Shown here one piece after another: positions 16,363-24,730 of a stretch of 64,000 nucleotides of DNA; the first letter of the stretch is position 1; each line of letters begins with the position of its first letter. Made by a program: the position numbers and the translations under genes. Below the pieces are notes generated by a model that had not been told where the DNA came from, did no database searches, and saw nothing but the letters and a program-made list of their open reading frames with translations. Source of the DNA: CAVVJA01 sp963809815. Lineage in GTDB: Bacteria > Actinomycetota > Actinomycetes > Mycobacteriales > Jatrophihabitantaceae. Location: contig CAWELM010000015.1 in assembly GCA_963809815.1 (NCBI GenBank), forward strand, positions 62,001-126,000, read 5' to 3'.

Positions 16363-17841
16363 GTGGGTTTCGTTGATCTCCAGGACTTCTTGCGCGCATT
16401 GGAGCGTGAGGGGGACCTGGCGCGGGTCCACACCCTGGTTGACCCGGACCTCGAGGTAGCGGCGATCGTGCAGCGGGTGGTGCGCGATCGGGGTCCCGCA
16501 TTGTTGTTCGAGCACCCGCGACGCGGCCGACTACCGCTGGCGATCAACGTTTTCGGCACGATGCGGCGCATGGCCCGGGCGTTGGGAGTTCAGTCCCTTG
16601 ACGAAATCGGCGAGCGGATCAGCGACCTGCTGCGACCGGAGTTGCCGCGCGGTATCGGCGGCTTGCGCGACGCTCTCGGGAAGGTCGCCCAGCTGCGGGC
16701 GGCGCCGCCCCGCCGGGTGAAGGTCGCTCCGGTGCAGGAGGTCGTGCTCAAGGACGACGATGTCGACCTGTCAATCCTGCCGGGAATCAGGGCGTGGCCC
16801 GATGACGGCGGCGTGTTCCTGAATCTCGGACTCACCCACACCAAGCATCCCGAGACCGGGGCGCGCAATCTCGGGCTATACCGCCTGCAACAGCATGACG
16901 AGAAGACGGTCGGCCTGCATTGGCAGATCCACAAGGATTCAACCTCGCACGCCGCGGTTGCCGAACGACACGGCGAGCGACTCCCCGTCGCCATCGCCTT
17001 CGGCTGCCCGCCCGCGGTGACCTACGCGGCGTCCGCGCCGTTGCCGGCTGAAATCGACGAGTACTTGTTCGCCGGATTCCTGCAACGCGACCGGGTGGAC
17101 ATGGTCGAGTGCCTCTCGGTCCCGCTGCAGGTACCGGCGGCGGCGCAGGTGGTCCTCGAAGGATGGGTTGAACCGGGCGCGCGGCACCCGGAAGGGCCGT
17201 TTGGTGATCACACCGGCTTCTACACGCCGGTCGAGCCGTTCCCGTTCATGCGCGTCGACGTCATGACGATGCGGTCGGACGCGATCTTTCAGACGATCGT
17301 CGTCGGCCGACCGCCGCAGGAGGATGGGCCGATCGGGAAGGCCACCGAGCGGATTTTCCTGCCCCTGATCCGCCTCACCATTCCGGAGATCGTCGACTAC
17401 GACCTGCCCGAGGCGGGCGTGTTTCACAATTGCGTCATCGTCTCGATCGAAAAGCGGTTCCCCAAACATGCCCAGAAGGTGATGAATGCGATATGGGGCG
17501 CCGGATTGATGTCGCTGTCGAAGCTGATCGTGGTCGTCGATGCGGACTGTGACGTGCACGACTACGCGGAAGTTGCGTGGCGAGCATTCGGGAACGTCGA
17601 TTACGCCCACGACGCGCTGCACACAGTGGGCCCGGTCGATCATCTGGACCACGCCTCCTACGAACAGTTCTTCGGCGGCAAGCTCGGGGTGGACGCCACC
17701 CGCAAGCTGCCGGGCGAGGGGTATCGCCGCGATGGGGGATGGCCGCAGGAATGTGTGGTCGACCCGTTGACCGGGCAGCTGGTCGACCGCCGCTGGGCCT
17801 CATACCGCATTCAGCGCGGGGCCGACGGAGGCGCTGGGTGA
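16363..17841 (+). CDS. mqnL: UbiD-family decarboxylase of the futalosine menaquinone pathway
   Basis: A 492-residue prenylated-FMN decarboxylase that would remove the carboxylate of the (prenylated) 1,4-dihydroxy-6-naphthoate intermediate. Family features are NVFGTMRRMARALG, LGLYRLQQHDEKTVGLHWQIHKDS (substrate and prFMN loop), PEGPFGDHTGFYTP (active-site acidic and Gly residues) and the C-terminal VVDADCDVHDYAEVAWRAFGNVD. I chose GTG 16363 (VGFVDLQDFLRALEREGDLARV), since this is where homologues begin. The open frame extends upstream only by antisense overlap with the PLDc_N gene. The next gene, mqnP, follows 13 bp downstream. The order UbiD-UbiA-UbiX-MqnE matches the Streptomyces cluster. 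The MqnL name is by homology and context. Confidence 0.88.
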   Translation: MGFVDLQDFLRALEREGDLARVHTLVDPDLEVAAIVQRVVRDRGPALLFEHPRRGRLPLAINVFGTMRRMARALGVQSLDEIGERISDLLRPELPRGIGGLRDALGKVAQLRAAPPRRVKVAPVQEVVLKDDDVDLSILPGIRAWPDDGGVFLNLGLTHTKHPETGARNLGLYRLQQHDEKTVGLHWQIHKDSTSHAAVAERHGERLPVAIAFGCPPAVTYAASAPLPAEIDEYLFAGFLQRDRVDMVECLSVPLQVPAAAQVVLEGWVEPGARHPEGPFGDHTGFYTPVEPFPFMRVDVMTMRSDAIFQTIVVGRPPQEDGPIGKATERIFLPLIRLTIPEIVDYDLPEAGVFHNCVIVSIEKRFPKHAQKVMNAIWGAGLMSLSKLIVVVDADCDVHDYAEVAWRAFGNVDYAHDALHTVGPVDHLDHASYEQFFGGKLGVDATRKLPGEGYRRDGGWPQECVVDPLTGQLVDRRWASYRIQRGADGGAG

Positions 17842-17854
17842 TCGGGGGGGTTGG

Positions 17855-18775
17855 GTGACCGGGCCGGATCGGGCCACATTGCCGCACAGTCCCCGCGCGA
17901 ACCGAGGCCGGGTCGCGAAGTTCCTCCGGCTGGTGATGATCGAACACTCGGTCTTTGCCCTGCCGTTCGCGTACATCTCGGCGTTGACGGCCATGTGGCA
18001 GCTGACCCGTTCGGTCCATTGGTGGGAGCTGGTGCTGATCACCATCGCCATGGTGTCCGCCCGGACGGTCGCCATGGCGGCGAACCGGATCCTCGATCGG
18101 GGATATGACGCGCTCAATCCGCGGACAGCACGACGTGAGCTGGTCACCGGTGAGCTCGATTTGCGGGCCGCCTGGATCGGTACGGTCATCGCACTGATCG
18201 TCTTCCTGGCGAGCGCCGCCGCGTTGTCATGGCGCTGCCTCCTGCTGTCGCCGATAGCCATCGGCGCGCTGGTGCTCTATTCCTATGGCAAGCGATTCAC
18301 GGACTTTCCTCAAGTATTGCTGGGAATCGCACAGTTCATGGCACCGGTCGGGGCCTGGTTGGCGGTAACCAACGAGGTGTCGTGGACCTCAGTAGCGCTC
18401 GGCCTCGCGGTGGGCACCTGGATCGGCGGATTCGACCTCATCTACTCCTGCCAAGACGCCGAGGTCGACCGGCGCATCGGTTCGCGGTCGTTCCCGGCTC
18501 GGTTCGGCGTCCCGGCAGCGCTACAGGCCTCGTCGTTCGTTCACGTCGTGACGCTCGGCGCCTTTGTTTGGTTCGGAGTCGCCGCTTCGCTCGAATGGTG
18601 GTGGTGGCTCGGCGTGCTGCTCACCGCGGGCGTGCTCGTCTACGAGCATCGCATCGTGCGGCCGGATGACCTCAGCCGCGTCAACCGCGCATTCTTCACG
18701 GCCAACGGCGTGATCGGCATCGGCCTGTTCGTGTTCGCCCTCGCTGATCTGATCGCGCAGGGACTCCGCTGGTAG
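17855..18775 (+). CDS. mqnP: UbiA-family prenyltransferase MqnP
   Basis: A 306-residue membrane prenyltransferase with about eight helices. It carries the two Asp-rich diphosphate-binding motifs of the UbiA family: NRILDRGYDALNPRTARRE (NxxxDxxxD) at about 73-91 and YSCQDAEVDRRIG (DxxxD) at about 195-207. In the futalosine pathway MqnP attaches the polyprenyl chain to 1,4-dihydroxy-6-naphthoate. The start is GTG 17855. It follows the UbiD-like gene closely and precedes the UbiX-like gene by 14 bp, so the three act in sequence and are probably one transcript. Confidence 0.92.
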   Translation: MTGPDRATLPHSPRANRGRVAKFLRLVMIEHSVFALPFAYISALTAMWQLTRSVHWWELVLITIAMVSARTVAMAANRILDRGYDALNPRTARRELVTGELDLRAAWIGTVIALIVFLASAAALSWRCLLLSPIAIGALVLYSYGKRFTDFPQVLLGIAQFMAPVGAWLAVTNEVSWTSVALGLAVGTWIGGFDLIYSCQDAEVDRRIGSRSFPARFGVPAALQASSFVHVVTLGAFVWFGVAASLEWWWWLGVLLTAGVLVYEHRIVRPDDLSRVNRAFFTANGVIGIGLFVFALADLIAQGLRW

Positions 18776-18789
18776 ACCTAGGTGCGGCG

Positions 18790-19455
18790 ATGACGAGGCT
18801 GCCATGGGTCGTCGGAGTGTCCGGCGCATCCGGGACCCCGTATGCGCGAGCGGTCCTGGGCGGCCTCCTTGACGCCGGGCTGCCGGTCGACCTCGTCGTT
18901 TCGCGGGCGGCTCGGCTGACGTTGCTGGACGAGACCGGCATTCGCTTCCGGGATTCCCATTGGGCGACGGATCTGGCCGCCTGGCTGGATCGCGAGGTGG
19001 CGGGCGCGGATGTCGTCTGCTGGCCGCCGACCGACCTCGCGGCGGGCCCCTCGTCGGGGTCCTACCGGACCCGCGGCATGGTCGTGATTCCCGCATCCAC
19101 CGCGTCGGTGGCGGGGATTGCGGTCGGGCTGTCCAAGGACCTCCTACAACGAGCCGCTGACGTCACCCTCAAGGAGGGCCGGCCGCTGGTCGTCGTTCCG
19201 CGAGAGACGCCTTACACCCGGGCGACGCTGCAGCACTTGCTCGAGTTGCACGATGCGGGCGCGGTCGTGCTCCCGGCCAGTCCTGGCTTCTACGGCGCGC
19301 CTGCCTCCGTAGACCAACTCGTCGATTTCGTCGCGGCCAAGGTGTTGGACGTCCTGGGCGTGCCGCATGACCTGATGACCCGGTGGACCGGCCGGCTCGG
19401 CGCTGCGCTGACTGATCATGACGGGGCACCGCCGGGGGCCGGTCCCGTACCCTGA
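18790..19455 (+). CDS. mqnM: UbiX-family flavin prenyltransferase
   Basis: A 221-residue enzyme that prenylates FMN to supply the cofactor of the neighbouring UbiD-like decarboxylase. Typical text is VVGVSGASGTPYARAVLGGLL (FMN phosphate loop), MVVIPASTASVAGIAVGLSKDLLQRAADVTLKEGRPLVVVPRETPYT (active-site region with conserved Ser/Lys/Arg) and the terminal GFYGAPASVDQLVDFVAAKVLDVLGV. The UbiX-like protein of the Streptomyces futalosine cluster is called MqnM. It is placed between mqnP and mqnE. The last 40 residues are variable and rich in Gly/Ala. Confidence 0.9.
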   Translation: MTRLPWVVGVSGASGTPYARAVLGGLLDAGLPVDLVVSRAARLTLLDETGIRFRDSHWATDLAAWLDREVAGADVVCWPPTDLAAGPSSGSYRTRGMVVIPASTASVAGIAVGLSKDLLQRAADVTLKEGRPLVVVPRETPYTRATLQHLLELHDAGAVVLPASPGFYGAPASVDQLVDFVAAKVLDVLGVPHDLMTRWTGRLGAALTDHDGAPPGAGPVP

Positions 19456-19459
19456 CGGC

Positions 19460-20605
19460 ATGCCGCTCACGCAATCCCGCAAGGCTGAGCTGACCGAGAA
19501 GATCGCGGCCGGGGAGCGCCTCGACTATGCGGACGGCGTTGATCTGTATGCCGCGGATGACCTCGCCTGGCTGGGCGGTCTCGCCAACGGCGTCCGGACC
19601 GCCAAGAACAGCGACATCACCTACTTCAACGTCAACCGGCACCTGAACCTCACCAATGTCTGCAGCGCCTCGTGCGCGTACTGCTCGTTCGAGCGCAAGC
19701 CGGGACAGGCTGACGCCTACACGATGCGGGTCGAGGAAGCCGTCGCGAAGGCGCTCGCCATGACGGACGACGGCATCACCGAGCTGCACATCGTCAATGG
19801 CCTGCACCCCACATTGCCGTGGCGGTATTACCCCAGAGTGCTCCGCGAGCTGAAGGCGGCCCTGCCCGAGGTGGCGCTGAAGGCGTTCACGGCGACGGAG
19901 GTCCACTGGTTCGAAAAGATCAGCGGGCTACCGGCCGACGAGATCCTCGACGAGCTGATCGACGCCGGCCTCGAGTCGCTGACCGGCGGCGGTGCGGAGA
20001 TTTTCGACTGGGACGTTCGCAAGCAGATCGTCGATCACGATACGCATTGGGAGGACTGGTCGCGGATCCACCGGCTGGCCCACAGCAAGGGGCTCCGTAC
20101 CCCGGCCACGATGCTGTACGGCCACATCGAGGAGCCGCGGCACCGCGTCGACCACGTGCTCCGATTGCGCGGGCTGCAGGACGAGACCGGTGGTTTCGTC
20201 GTGTTCATTCCGCTGCGGTTCCACAACGACAACAACCGACTGTCCCACCTGCCGATGGCGCAGCCGGCGGATGTGCTGCGCACCTTCGCCGTCAGCAGAC
20301 TGCTGCTCGACAACTTCGCTCACGTCAAGGTGTTCTGGGTGATGCACGGGTTGTCAACCTCCCAGCTCGCCTTGAACTTCGGGGCGGACGACATGGATGG
20401 CTCGGTCGTCGAATACAAGATCACCCACGACGCGGACGGCTTCGGCACGCCCGACAAGTTGACCCGGGACGACCTGCTCGGGCTGATCCGCGATGCCGGA
20501 TTCCGCCCGGTGGAGCGGAACACGCGCTACCAGGTTGTTCGCGAGTACGACGGGCCCGTTCCGCTCGCGGTCCGGCGAGCCGAGCCGCAGGCGGTCTGGG
20601 CGTGA
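19460..20605 (+). CDS. mqnE: Aminofutalosine synthase MqnE
   Basis: A 381-residue radical SAM enzyme that joins 3-[(1-carboxyvinyl)oxy]benzoate to SAM's adenosyl group to form aminofutalosine. The cluster-binding motif CSASCAYC has C68, C72 and C75, preceded by ITYFNVNRHLNLTNVC. ITELHIVNGLHPTLPWRYYP and LTGGGAEIFDW are MqnE-specific segments. MqnC, in contrast, has LQGGHSPELG. I chose ATG 19460, four bases after the ubiX stop. An ATG at 19418 lies inside ubiX and adds a poorly conserved extension. The 3' end overlaps the DUF4229 gene by 4 bp. Confidence 0.94.
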   Translation: MPLTQSRKAELTEKIAAGERLDYADGVDLYAADDLAWLGGLANGVRTAKNSDITYFNVNRHLNLTNVCSASCAYCSFERKPGQADAYTMRVEEAVAKALAMTDDGITELHIVNGLHPTLPWRYYPRVLRELKAALPEVALKAFTATEVHWFEKISGLPADEILDELIDAGLESLTGGGAEIFDWDVRKQIVDHDTHWEDWSRIHRLAHSKGLRTPATMLYGHIEEPRHRVDHVLRLRGLQDETGGFVVFIPLRFHNDNNRLSHLPMAQPADVLRTFAVSRLLLDNFAHVKVFWVMHGLSTSQLALNFGADDMDGSVVEYKITHDADGFGTPDKLTRDDLLGLIRDAGFRPVERNTRYQVVREYDGPVPLAVRRAEPQAVWA

Positions 20606-20973
20606 CCCAGCCAGGGCCCGACGAGCCGATCCGCGCGCCGGGTACGGAACCGCCGGACCAGCCGAGTCAGCCGGAGGGGCCGCCGCCGCCCGAGCCGTCG
20701 TTCGGTCGCTCCATCGGGGCGCTATGGCTGTACACGATCCTGCGGTTCCTGGTCTTCGGAATCCTGTTCGGCCTGCTCTGGTTGGTCGGCGTTCCGGCGT
20801 TCCTCGCCGCGGTGCTCGGGCTGTTCTTGTCCGTGCCGCTGTCCTACGTTCTGCTCGCCAAGCCTCGAGCCGCGGTCGCCGAGACCGTCGAGGCGCGGCT
20901 CAGCGCCCGCCGCGCCCGGAGCGAGGACCTCAGCTCTCGGCTCAAAGGGGACGACGGAAACGCCACCCCCTGA
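20602..20973 (+). CDS. DUF4229 membrane protein
   Basis: A 123-residue protein starting at GTG 20602, overlapping the mqnE stop (GTGA). A Pro/Glu-rich cytoplasmic N-terminus (about 1-35) precedes two helices (LWLYTILRFLVFGILFGLLWLVG and FLAAVLGLFLSVPLSYVLL). A basic, helical C-terminus with VEARLSARRARSEDL follows. The DUF4229 layout is common next to menaquinone genes in actinobacteria. No function is known. The overlap implies co-translation with mqnE. Confidence 0.85.
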   Translation: MTQPGPDEPIRAPGTEPPDQPSQPEGPPPPEPSFGRSIGALWLYTILRFLVFGILFGLLWLVGVPAFLAAVLGLFLSVPLSYVLLAKPRAAVAETVEARLSARRARSEDLSSRLKGDDGNATP

Positions 20974-21041
20974 ACCTTGCCGAAGCCCTTCTTGACAAAA
21001 GGCACTAGGCGCCGGGGCCATCCCGTGCGCACACTGGGAGG

Positions 21042-21494
21042 GTGACCGCGCCACGTCCTTCGATCCGCATCGGCTACGCGGAGCGCTCCGCTGCTCAGCA
21101 GGCCCTCGACGAGCACCTGACCGCTGGACGGCTTGATCCCGACGAGTACGCCGACCGGTACGCCGCGGCTGAGATGGCCCGGACCCAGGCCGAGCTCGAC
21201 GCGCTGTTCACCGACCTGCCGGCGCCGCATCCCACGACTGGGAACGCGACTCACCCGGTAACCGCCGGCCCGGCCGGCTATCGGCGGGATTGGTACAGCT
21301 ACCTCCCCGAGTCAGCGGTCGGTCGCATTGCTGCGCTCATCGCCGTGGTCGTGGCCGTAATTCTGGTGTTTCCGTTCGCCGTCGCGGCCCTGGTGCTGTA
21401 CTTCATCGTGCTCCCGCGGCTCACGTGCGGCCGACGGTGGGGCTATGGGGGTGGCCCGATGTGGGGCGGGCGTTCCCGACCATGGATCCGATGA
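21042..21494 (+). CDS. DUF1707 SHOCT-like domain membrane protein (copy 1)
   Basis: A 150-residue protein starting at GTG 21042. Residues about 7-58 are a DUF1707 domain: IRIGYAERSAAQQALDEHLTAGRLDPDEYADRYAAAEMARTQAELDALFTDLP. Two closely spaced hydrophobic segments (AALIAVVVAVILVFPFAVAALVLYFIVL) follow, then a Gly/Trp/Arg-rich tail. DUF1707 domains sit at the N-terminus of many actinobacterial membrane or regulatory proteins and may act as adaptors. It overlaps the second copy by 4 bp, so they arose by tandem duplication and are probably made together. Confidence 0.86.
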   Translation: MTAPRPSIRIGYAERSAAQQALDEHLTAGRLDPDEYADRYAAAEMARTQAELDALFTDLPAPHPTTGNATHPVTAGPAGYRRDWYSYLPESAVGRIAALIAVVVAVILVFPFAVAALVLYFIVLPRLTCGRRWGYGGGPMWGGRSRPWIR

Positions 21495-21952
21495 GCGGTT
21501 CGCCCAGCGGGGCGGAGGGATCGTCCGAGCCGCACATTCGTATCGGCAACGACGAGCGCGCAGCCGCCCTGCAGGCCTTGGATGAGCACCTATCGGCCGG
21601 GCGACTGGAGCCCGACGAATACGGCGACCGGGTTGCGAAGGCCAGCGTGGCGCGCACCCGCGAGGAACTCGAGGTGCTGTTCGTCGATCTCCCAGAGCCG
21701 CACCTGCCGCGGGGCGCGCAGCTAGCGGCGACCGGGCCGGCACCCGCGCCGCCTCCGCGCCGTTCCGAGCCATCCTCCGACCGGGATGAACGCGTTCTCG
21801 GCGGGCGGGCCGGTGCGGTTGTCGTCGCGCTCGCCCCGATCATCGCGTTGGCCCTGTTCTTCGCGACCAGATGGTGGGTGTGGTTCCTCCTCATCCCGGC
21901 GGTCGCCGTGGTCGTCTACGGCGGTCGTGACCAGCGCCGCCGCGGCCGATAG
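21491..21952 (+). CDS. DUF1707 SHOCT-like domain membrane protein (copy 2)
   Basis: A 153-residue paralogue of the preceding gene. The DUF1707 domain at about 15-66 reads IRIGNDERAAALQALDEHLSAGRLEPDEYGDRVAKASVARTREELEVLFVDLPEPH, then a Pro/Ala linker and two helices (AGAVVVALAPIIALALFFAT and WWVWFLLIPAVAVVVYGG). I chose ATG 21491, which overlaps the upstream stop as ATGA. ATG 21482 is an alternative with three more residues. The two copies share the domain but not the sequence of their membrane parts. No function can be assigned. Confidence 0.85.
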   Translation: MSGSPSGAEGSSEPHIRIGNDERAAALQALDEHLSAGRLEPDEYGDRVAKASVARTREELEVLFVDLPEPHLPRGAQLAATGPAPAPPPRRSEPSSDRDERVLGGRAGAVVVALAPIIALALFFATRWWVWFLLIPAVAVVVYGGRDQRRRGR

Positions 21953-21958
21953 CCGACG

Positions 21959-22771
21959 GTGCTGCTCGGGGAGCGGCCCGTCGTCGGCGTCCTGCACCCG
22001 GGCGCCATGGGCGCTGCGTTAGGAGCGGCCCTCAAACCCGTCGCCGGTCAGGTCATCTGGGCGGCCGCCGGGCGCTCGGACGCCACCGGCAAGCGCGCAG
22101 AACTCGCCGATCTCGTCGCTGTCCCGGACGTGGCCGAGTTGGTGGCGCGTAGCGATCTCGTCATCTCGATCTGCCCACCGCACGCCGCATTGGACGTTGC
22201 CCGCGAGGTCCAGGCCGCCGCTCGCGGTGGTCGTCCGGTCGTGTACCTGGACGCGAACGCCGTGGCGCCGACCACGGTCGCGACGATCGCTGACATCATC
22301 GGCCGGGAGCGGGTGGTCGACGGCGCGGTCATCGGCGCGCCGGCGTGGCAGCGGGCGGACACTGTGCTGTGGCTGGCGGGGGAGCCGGCGAAGGAGGTGG
22401 CGGCGCTGTTCGCCTCCTCCCCGTTCGATGCTCGCGTGCTGCCCGGGGACCTGGGCTCGGCGAGCGCGCTCAAAGCCTGCTTCGCACTGCAAAGCAAGGC
22501 ACTCCCAACTGTGTGGTGGACGTTGGCGCAGGCGGCGCGCCGGTACGGCGTAGCGGACGTGGTGCGCGGTGAGCTGGCGCGAGACGGGGTCGATCTAGAC
22601 GCGGCGCTGGCCGCGTTCGCCCGTCGAGCGGAGGACAAGGCTTGGCGGTGGTCCGGCGAGATGGACGAGGTGGCGGCGGCCCTGGCCACGGTGGACCTGC
22701 CGGCCGGCTTTGCGTCGGCTGCGGCGGAGACTTACCGCCGGCTCACCGCGGACGGCGACGGGTCAGCCTGA
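21959..22771 (+). CDS. NAD(P)-dependent 6-phosphogluconate/3-hydroxyisobutyrate-dehydrogenase-like oxidoreductase
   Basis: A 270-residue protein. The N-terminal Rossmann domain starts VVGVLHPGAMGAALGAALKP (GxGxMGxxL-like fingerprint with His in the second position). SDLVISICPPHAA is the second half-motif. The C-terminal helical domain (about 160-260) contains LGSASALKACFALQSKALPTVWW, with the catalytic-type Lys of the family, and resembles DUF1932. Substrate unknown. The start is GTG 21959, six bases after the DUF1707 gene. It converges on the inositol phosphatase gene, with a 9-bp overlap of the coding ends. Confidence 0.8.
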   Translation: MLLGERPVVGVLHPGAMGAALGAALKPVAGQVIWAAAGRSDATGKRAELADLVAVPDVAELVARSDLVISICPPHAALDVAREVQAAARGGRPVVYLDANAVAPTTVATIADIIGRERVVDGAVIGAPAWQRADTVLWLAGEPAKEVAALFASSPFDARVLPGDLGSASALKACFALQSKALPTVWWTLAQAARRYGVADVVRGELARDGVDLDAALAAFARRAEDKAWRWSGEMDEVAAALATVDLPAGFASAAAETYRRLTADGDGSA

Positions 22772-23530
22772 CCCGTGCAGCGCGGTCGCCAGATCGTCGA
22801 CGACCTGCTTGCTGCCCGCGATGTACCACTGGTGCCCGTTGGCCGGCACGACGGCGACGTCACCGCCGGCCGCGGTCACGATCGCCGCGCCGGGCAGCCA
22901 GTCCCAGGGCAGGCAGTCGTGCTGGAGAAAGCCGCCGAGCCGGCCATCTGCCACCCAGGCCAGCTCGATCGACCCCGAGCCGAAAGTGCGCACCGTGCCG
23001 GCGCGTTGCAGCGCCCGTAGCAACGGTTCCCGCACTGAGTCGTCCGGCATGGTCGTGGGATGCAGGTAACTCGCCACCGCCGACTCCACGAGCGGTCGGT
23101 CGGCGATAGGCGGCACTGGTTCACCGTTGCGTGTAGTCGGCCGCCCGGTACCACCGGACCACAGGTCGTCGGCGGCTGGATGGTAGATGGCGCCGAGCAT
23201 GGGCTCGCTGCCGTCAGCGAGACCGACAGCGCTGCACCACAGGGTGACGCCGGTCGCGTAGTTGTAGGTGCCGTCGACGGGGTCGACAAACCAGGTCCGG
23301 CGGCCTGGTTGCGAACTCCCCTCCTCGGCGACGATGCCGTCCTCCGGGCGGGCGGCGCGCAACCTGTTGACGATCAGCGCCTCAGCGGCGTGATCGGCTG
23401 GAGTGACGAGGTCCGTGACCGATGTCTTGCGCGTGGGCTGCACCCCGGAGCGCCGCATGTCTGCGGCCAACCTCCCGGCCGCCCGCACGAGATTCGACGC
23501 CAGCGCCAGATCGTCAGGCTCGTCGGTCAC
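22763..23530 (-). CDS. Inositol monophosphatase family protein
   Basis: A 255-residue Mg-dependent phosphatase. Metal-binding motifs are DLVTPADHAAE (46-56 region), IVAEEG near 68, WFVDPVDGTYNYATG (the IMPase DPxDGTxN signature near 80-94), and a C-terminal LPWDWLPGAAIVTAAGG (WDxxAG-type motif with one extra residue, since the usual WDxAA reads WDWLPGA). Substrates of the family include inositol phosphate, histidinol phosphate and PAP. Nothing in the neighbourhood picks one. GTG 23530 is the start. It is encoded against the direction of the menaquinone cluster. Confidence 0.85.
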   Translation of the reverse strand: MTDEPDDLALASNLVRAAGRLAADMRRSGVQPTRKTSVTDLVTPADHAAEALIVNRLRAARPEDGIVAEEGSSQPGRRTWFVDPVDGTYNYATGVTLWCSAVGLADGSEPMLGAIYHPAADDLWSGGTGRPTTRNGEPVPPIADRPLVESAVASYLHPTTMPDDSVREPLLRALQRAGTVRTFGSGSIELAWVADGRLGGFLQHDCLPWDWLPGAAIVTAAGGDVAVVPANGHQWYIAGSKQVVDDLATALHGSG

Positions 23531-23624
23531 CGATCAACACTAGAGCCTGACGTCGCCATGATCATGGCGGCCGAGGCCGGTATTCCGCGCCGGACGGCAG
23601 CGGCTCACGCGTAGCGTTGGGACG

Positions 23625-23855
23625 ATGACGACCCCGCCTACGCCGCCCGCGCCGTCACCCCCGCCCATCCCGTCACCGGTGCCGGGACCGCAACCCGGTC
23701 CGCCCGCACCACCCGTTCCAGAGCCGACGCCACCTTCGCCGTCGCCCATTCCGCCGCCGACGCCAGACCCGGGGCCGACGCCAGGTCCAGAGCCCGGCCC
23801 GATACCGGGACCGGAGCCCGGGCCGCTGCCCGCGATAGACCGTCCCGACCGGTGA
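23625..23855 (+). CDS. Proline-rich small protein upstream of mqnA
   Basis: A 76-residue frame from ATG 23625: over 45% Pro, with Pro-Xaa and PGPEPGP-type repeats and no hydrophobic segment, Cys or aromatic residue. Its stop overlaps the mqnA GTG start by 4 bp (GTGA), an arrangement typical of translated, coupled genes. The ribosome binding site is weak (GGGA nine bases upstream). High-GC DNA easily gives such frames, and the opposite strand is open too (Gly-rich), so expression is uncertain. Confidence 0.45.
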   Translation: MTTPPTPPAPSPPPIPSPVPGPQPGPPAPPVPEPTPPSPSPIPPPTPDPGPTPGPEPGPIPGPEPGPLPAIDRPDR

Positions 23856-24691
23856 CATCCGCGCGGCCGCGCGTCGGACACATCCAGTTCCTGAACTGCC
23901 TGCCGATCTACTGGGGACTGGTGCGGTCCGGCGCCCTGCTCGACGTCGAGCTGACCAAGGACACGCCGGATCGGCTCAACGACGCGCTCGTTCGGGGGGA
24001 TCTAGACATCGGCCCGATTTCGCTGCTCGAGTACTTGCGAAACGCGGACGAGCTGCTGCTCCTGCCCGATCTAGCCGTCGGTTCCGACGGGCCGGTGCTG
24101 TCGGTCAATCTCGTCTCGCAGGTGCCACTTGCGGCGCTGGAGGGTGGGCGGGTCGCGCTAGGGTCCACCTCTCGGACCTCGGTCCTGCTCGCCCGCATGT
24201 GGCTCGCGGAAGTGCATGGGGTCCACCCGGGGTATTTCGTCTGTCCGCCAGACCTCACGGCCATGTTGCTCGAGGCGGACGCCGGCGTTCTCATCGGCGA
24301 TGCCGCGCTGCGTGCGACGTACGACGCGCCCCGTATGGGCCTCGCGGTGCACGACCTGGGGGAGGTGTGGCGCCAGTGGACCGGTCTGCCCATGGTGTTC
24401 GCGGTCTGGGCGGTTCGTCGCTCCTACGCTGTCGCCAACCCGGGCCTGGTCAAGGACGTTCATACCGCGTTCGTGCGCAGCCGCGACGAGGCGCTCGCCC
24501 ACGTAGACGCCGTCGCGGAACAAGCCGCGCGCTGGGAGGTGTTCGACGCCGGAACGCTTGCCAGGTACTTCCGCACGCTCGACTTCCAGCTAGGTGAACG
24601 CCAGCTGGCCGGGCTTTCCGAGTTCGCGCGCCGCGCAGCGTCGGTCGGCGCAGTGGCGACGGAAGTGACACCGGCGTTCGCTGAGGTGTGA
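23852..24691 (+). CDS. mqnA: Chorismate dehydratase MqnA
   Basis: A 279-residue periplasmic-binding-protein-fold enzyme that dehydrates chorismate to 3-[(1-carboxyvinyl)oxy]benzoate, the first step of the futalosine pathway. Signatures are VGHIQFLNCLPIYWGL at the N-terminus, TPDRLNDALVRGDLDIGPISLLEYLRNADELLLLPDLAVGSDG, VALGSTSRTSVLLARM and AGVLIGDAAL, with the later LGEVWRQWTGLPMVFAVWAVRR. The start is GTG 23852. Its product feeds MqnE, encoded 3 kb upstream. Confidence 0.94.
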   Translation: MTSARPRVGHIQFLNCLPIYWGLVRSGALLDVELTKDTPDRLNDALVRGDLDIGPISLLEYLRNADELLLLPDLAVGSDGPVLSVNLVSQVPLAALEGGRVALGSTSRTSVLLARMWLAEVHGVHPGYFVCPPDLTAMLLEADAGVLIGDAALRATYDAPRMGLAVHDLGEVWRQWTGLPMVFAVWAVRRSYAVANPGLVKDVHTAFVRSRDEALAHVDAVAEQAARWEVFDAGTLARYFRTLDFQLGERQLAGLSEFARRAASVGAVATEVTPAFAEV

Positions 24692-24730
24692 TTGGACATC
24701 AATTGTCAGACGGGGGAGGAGACTGAAGCA

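Noticed and set aside
23540..23881. 113-residue Gly-rich frame antisense to the Pro-rich frame near mqnA
   Set aside because: Complement of CCG-rich codons. It overlaps mqnA and lacks a ribosome binding site.
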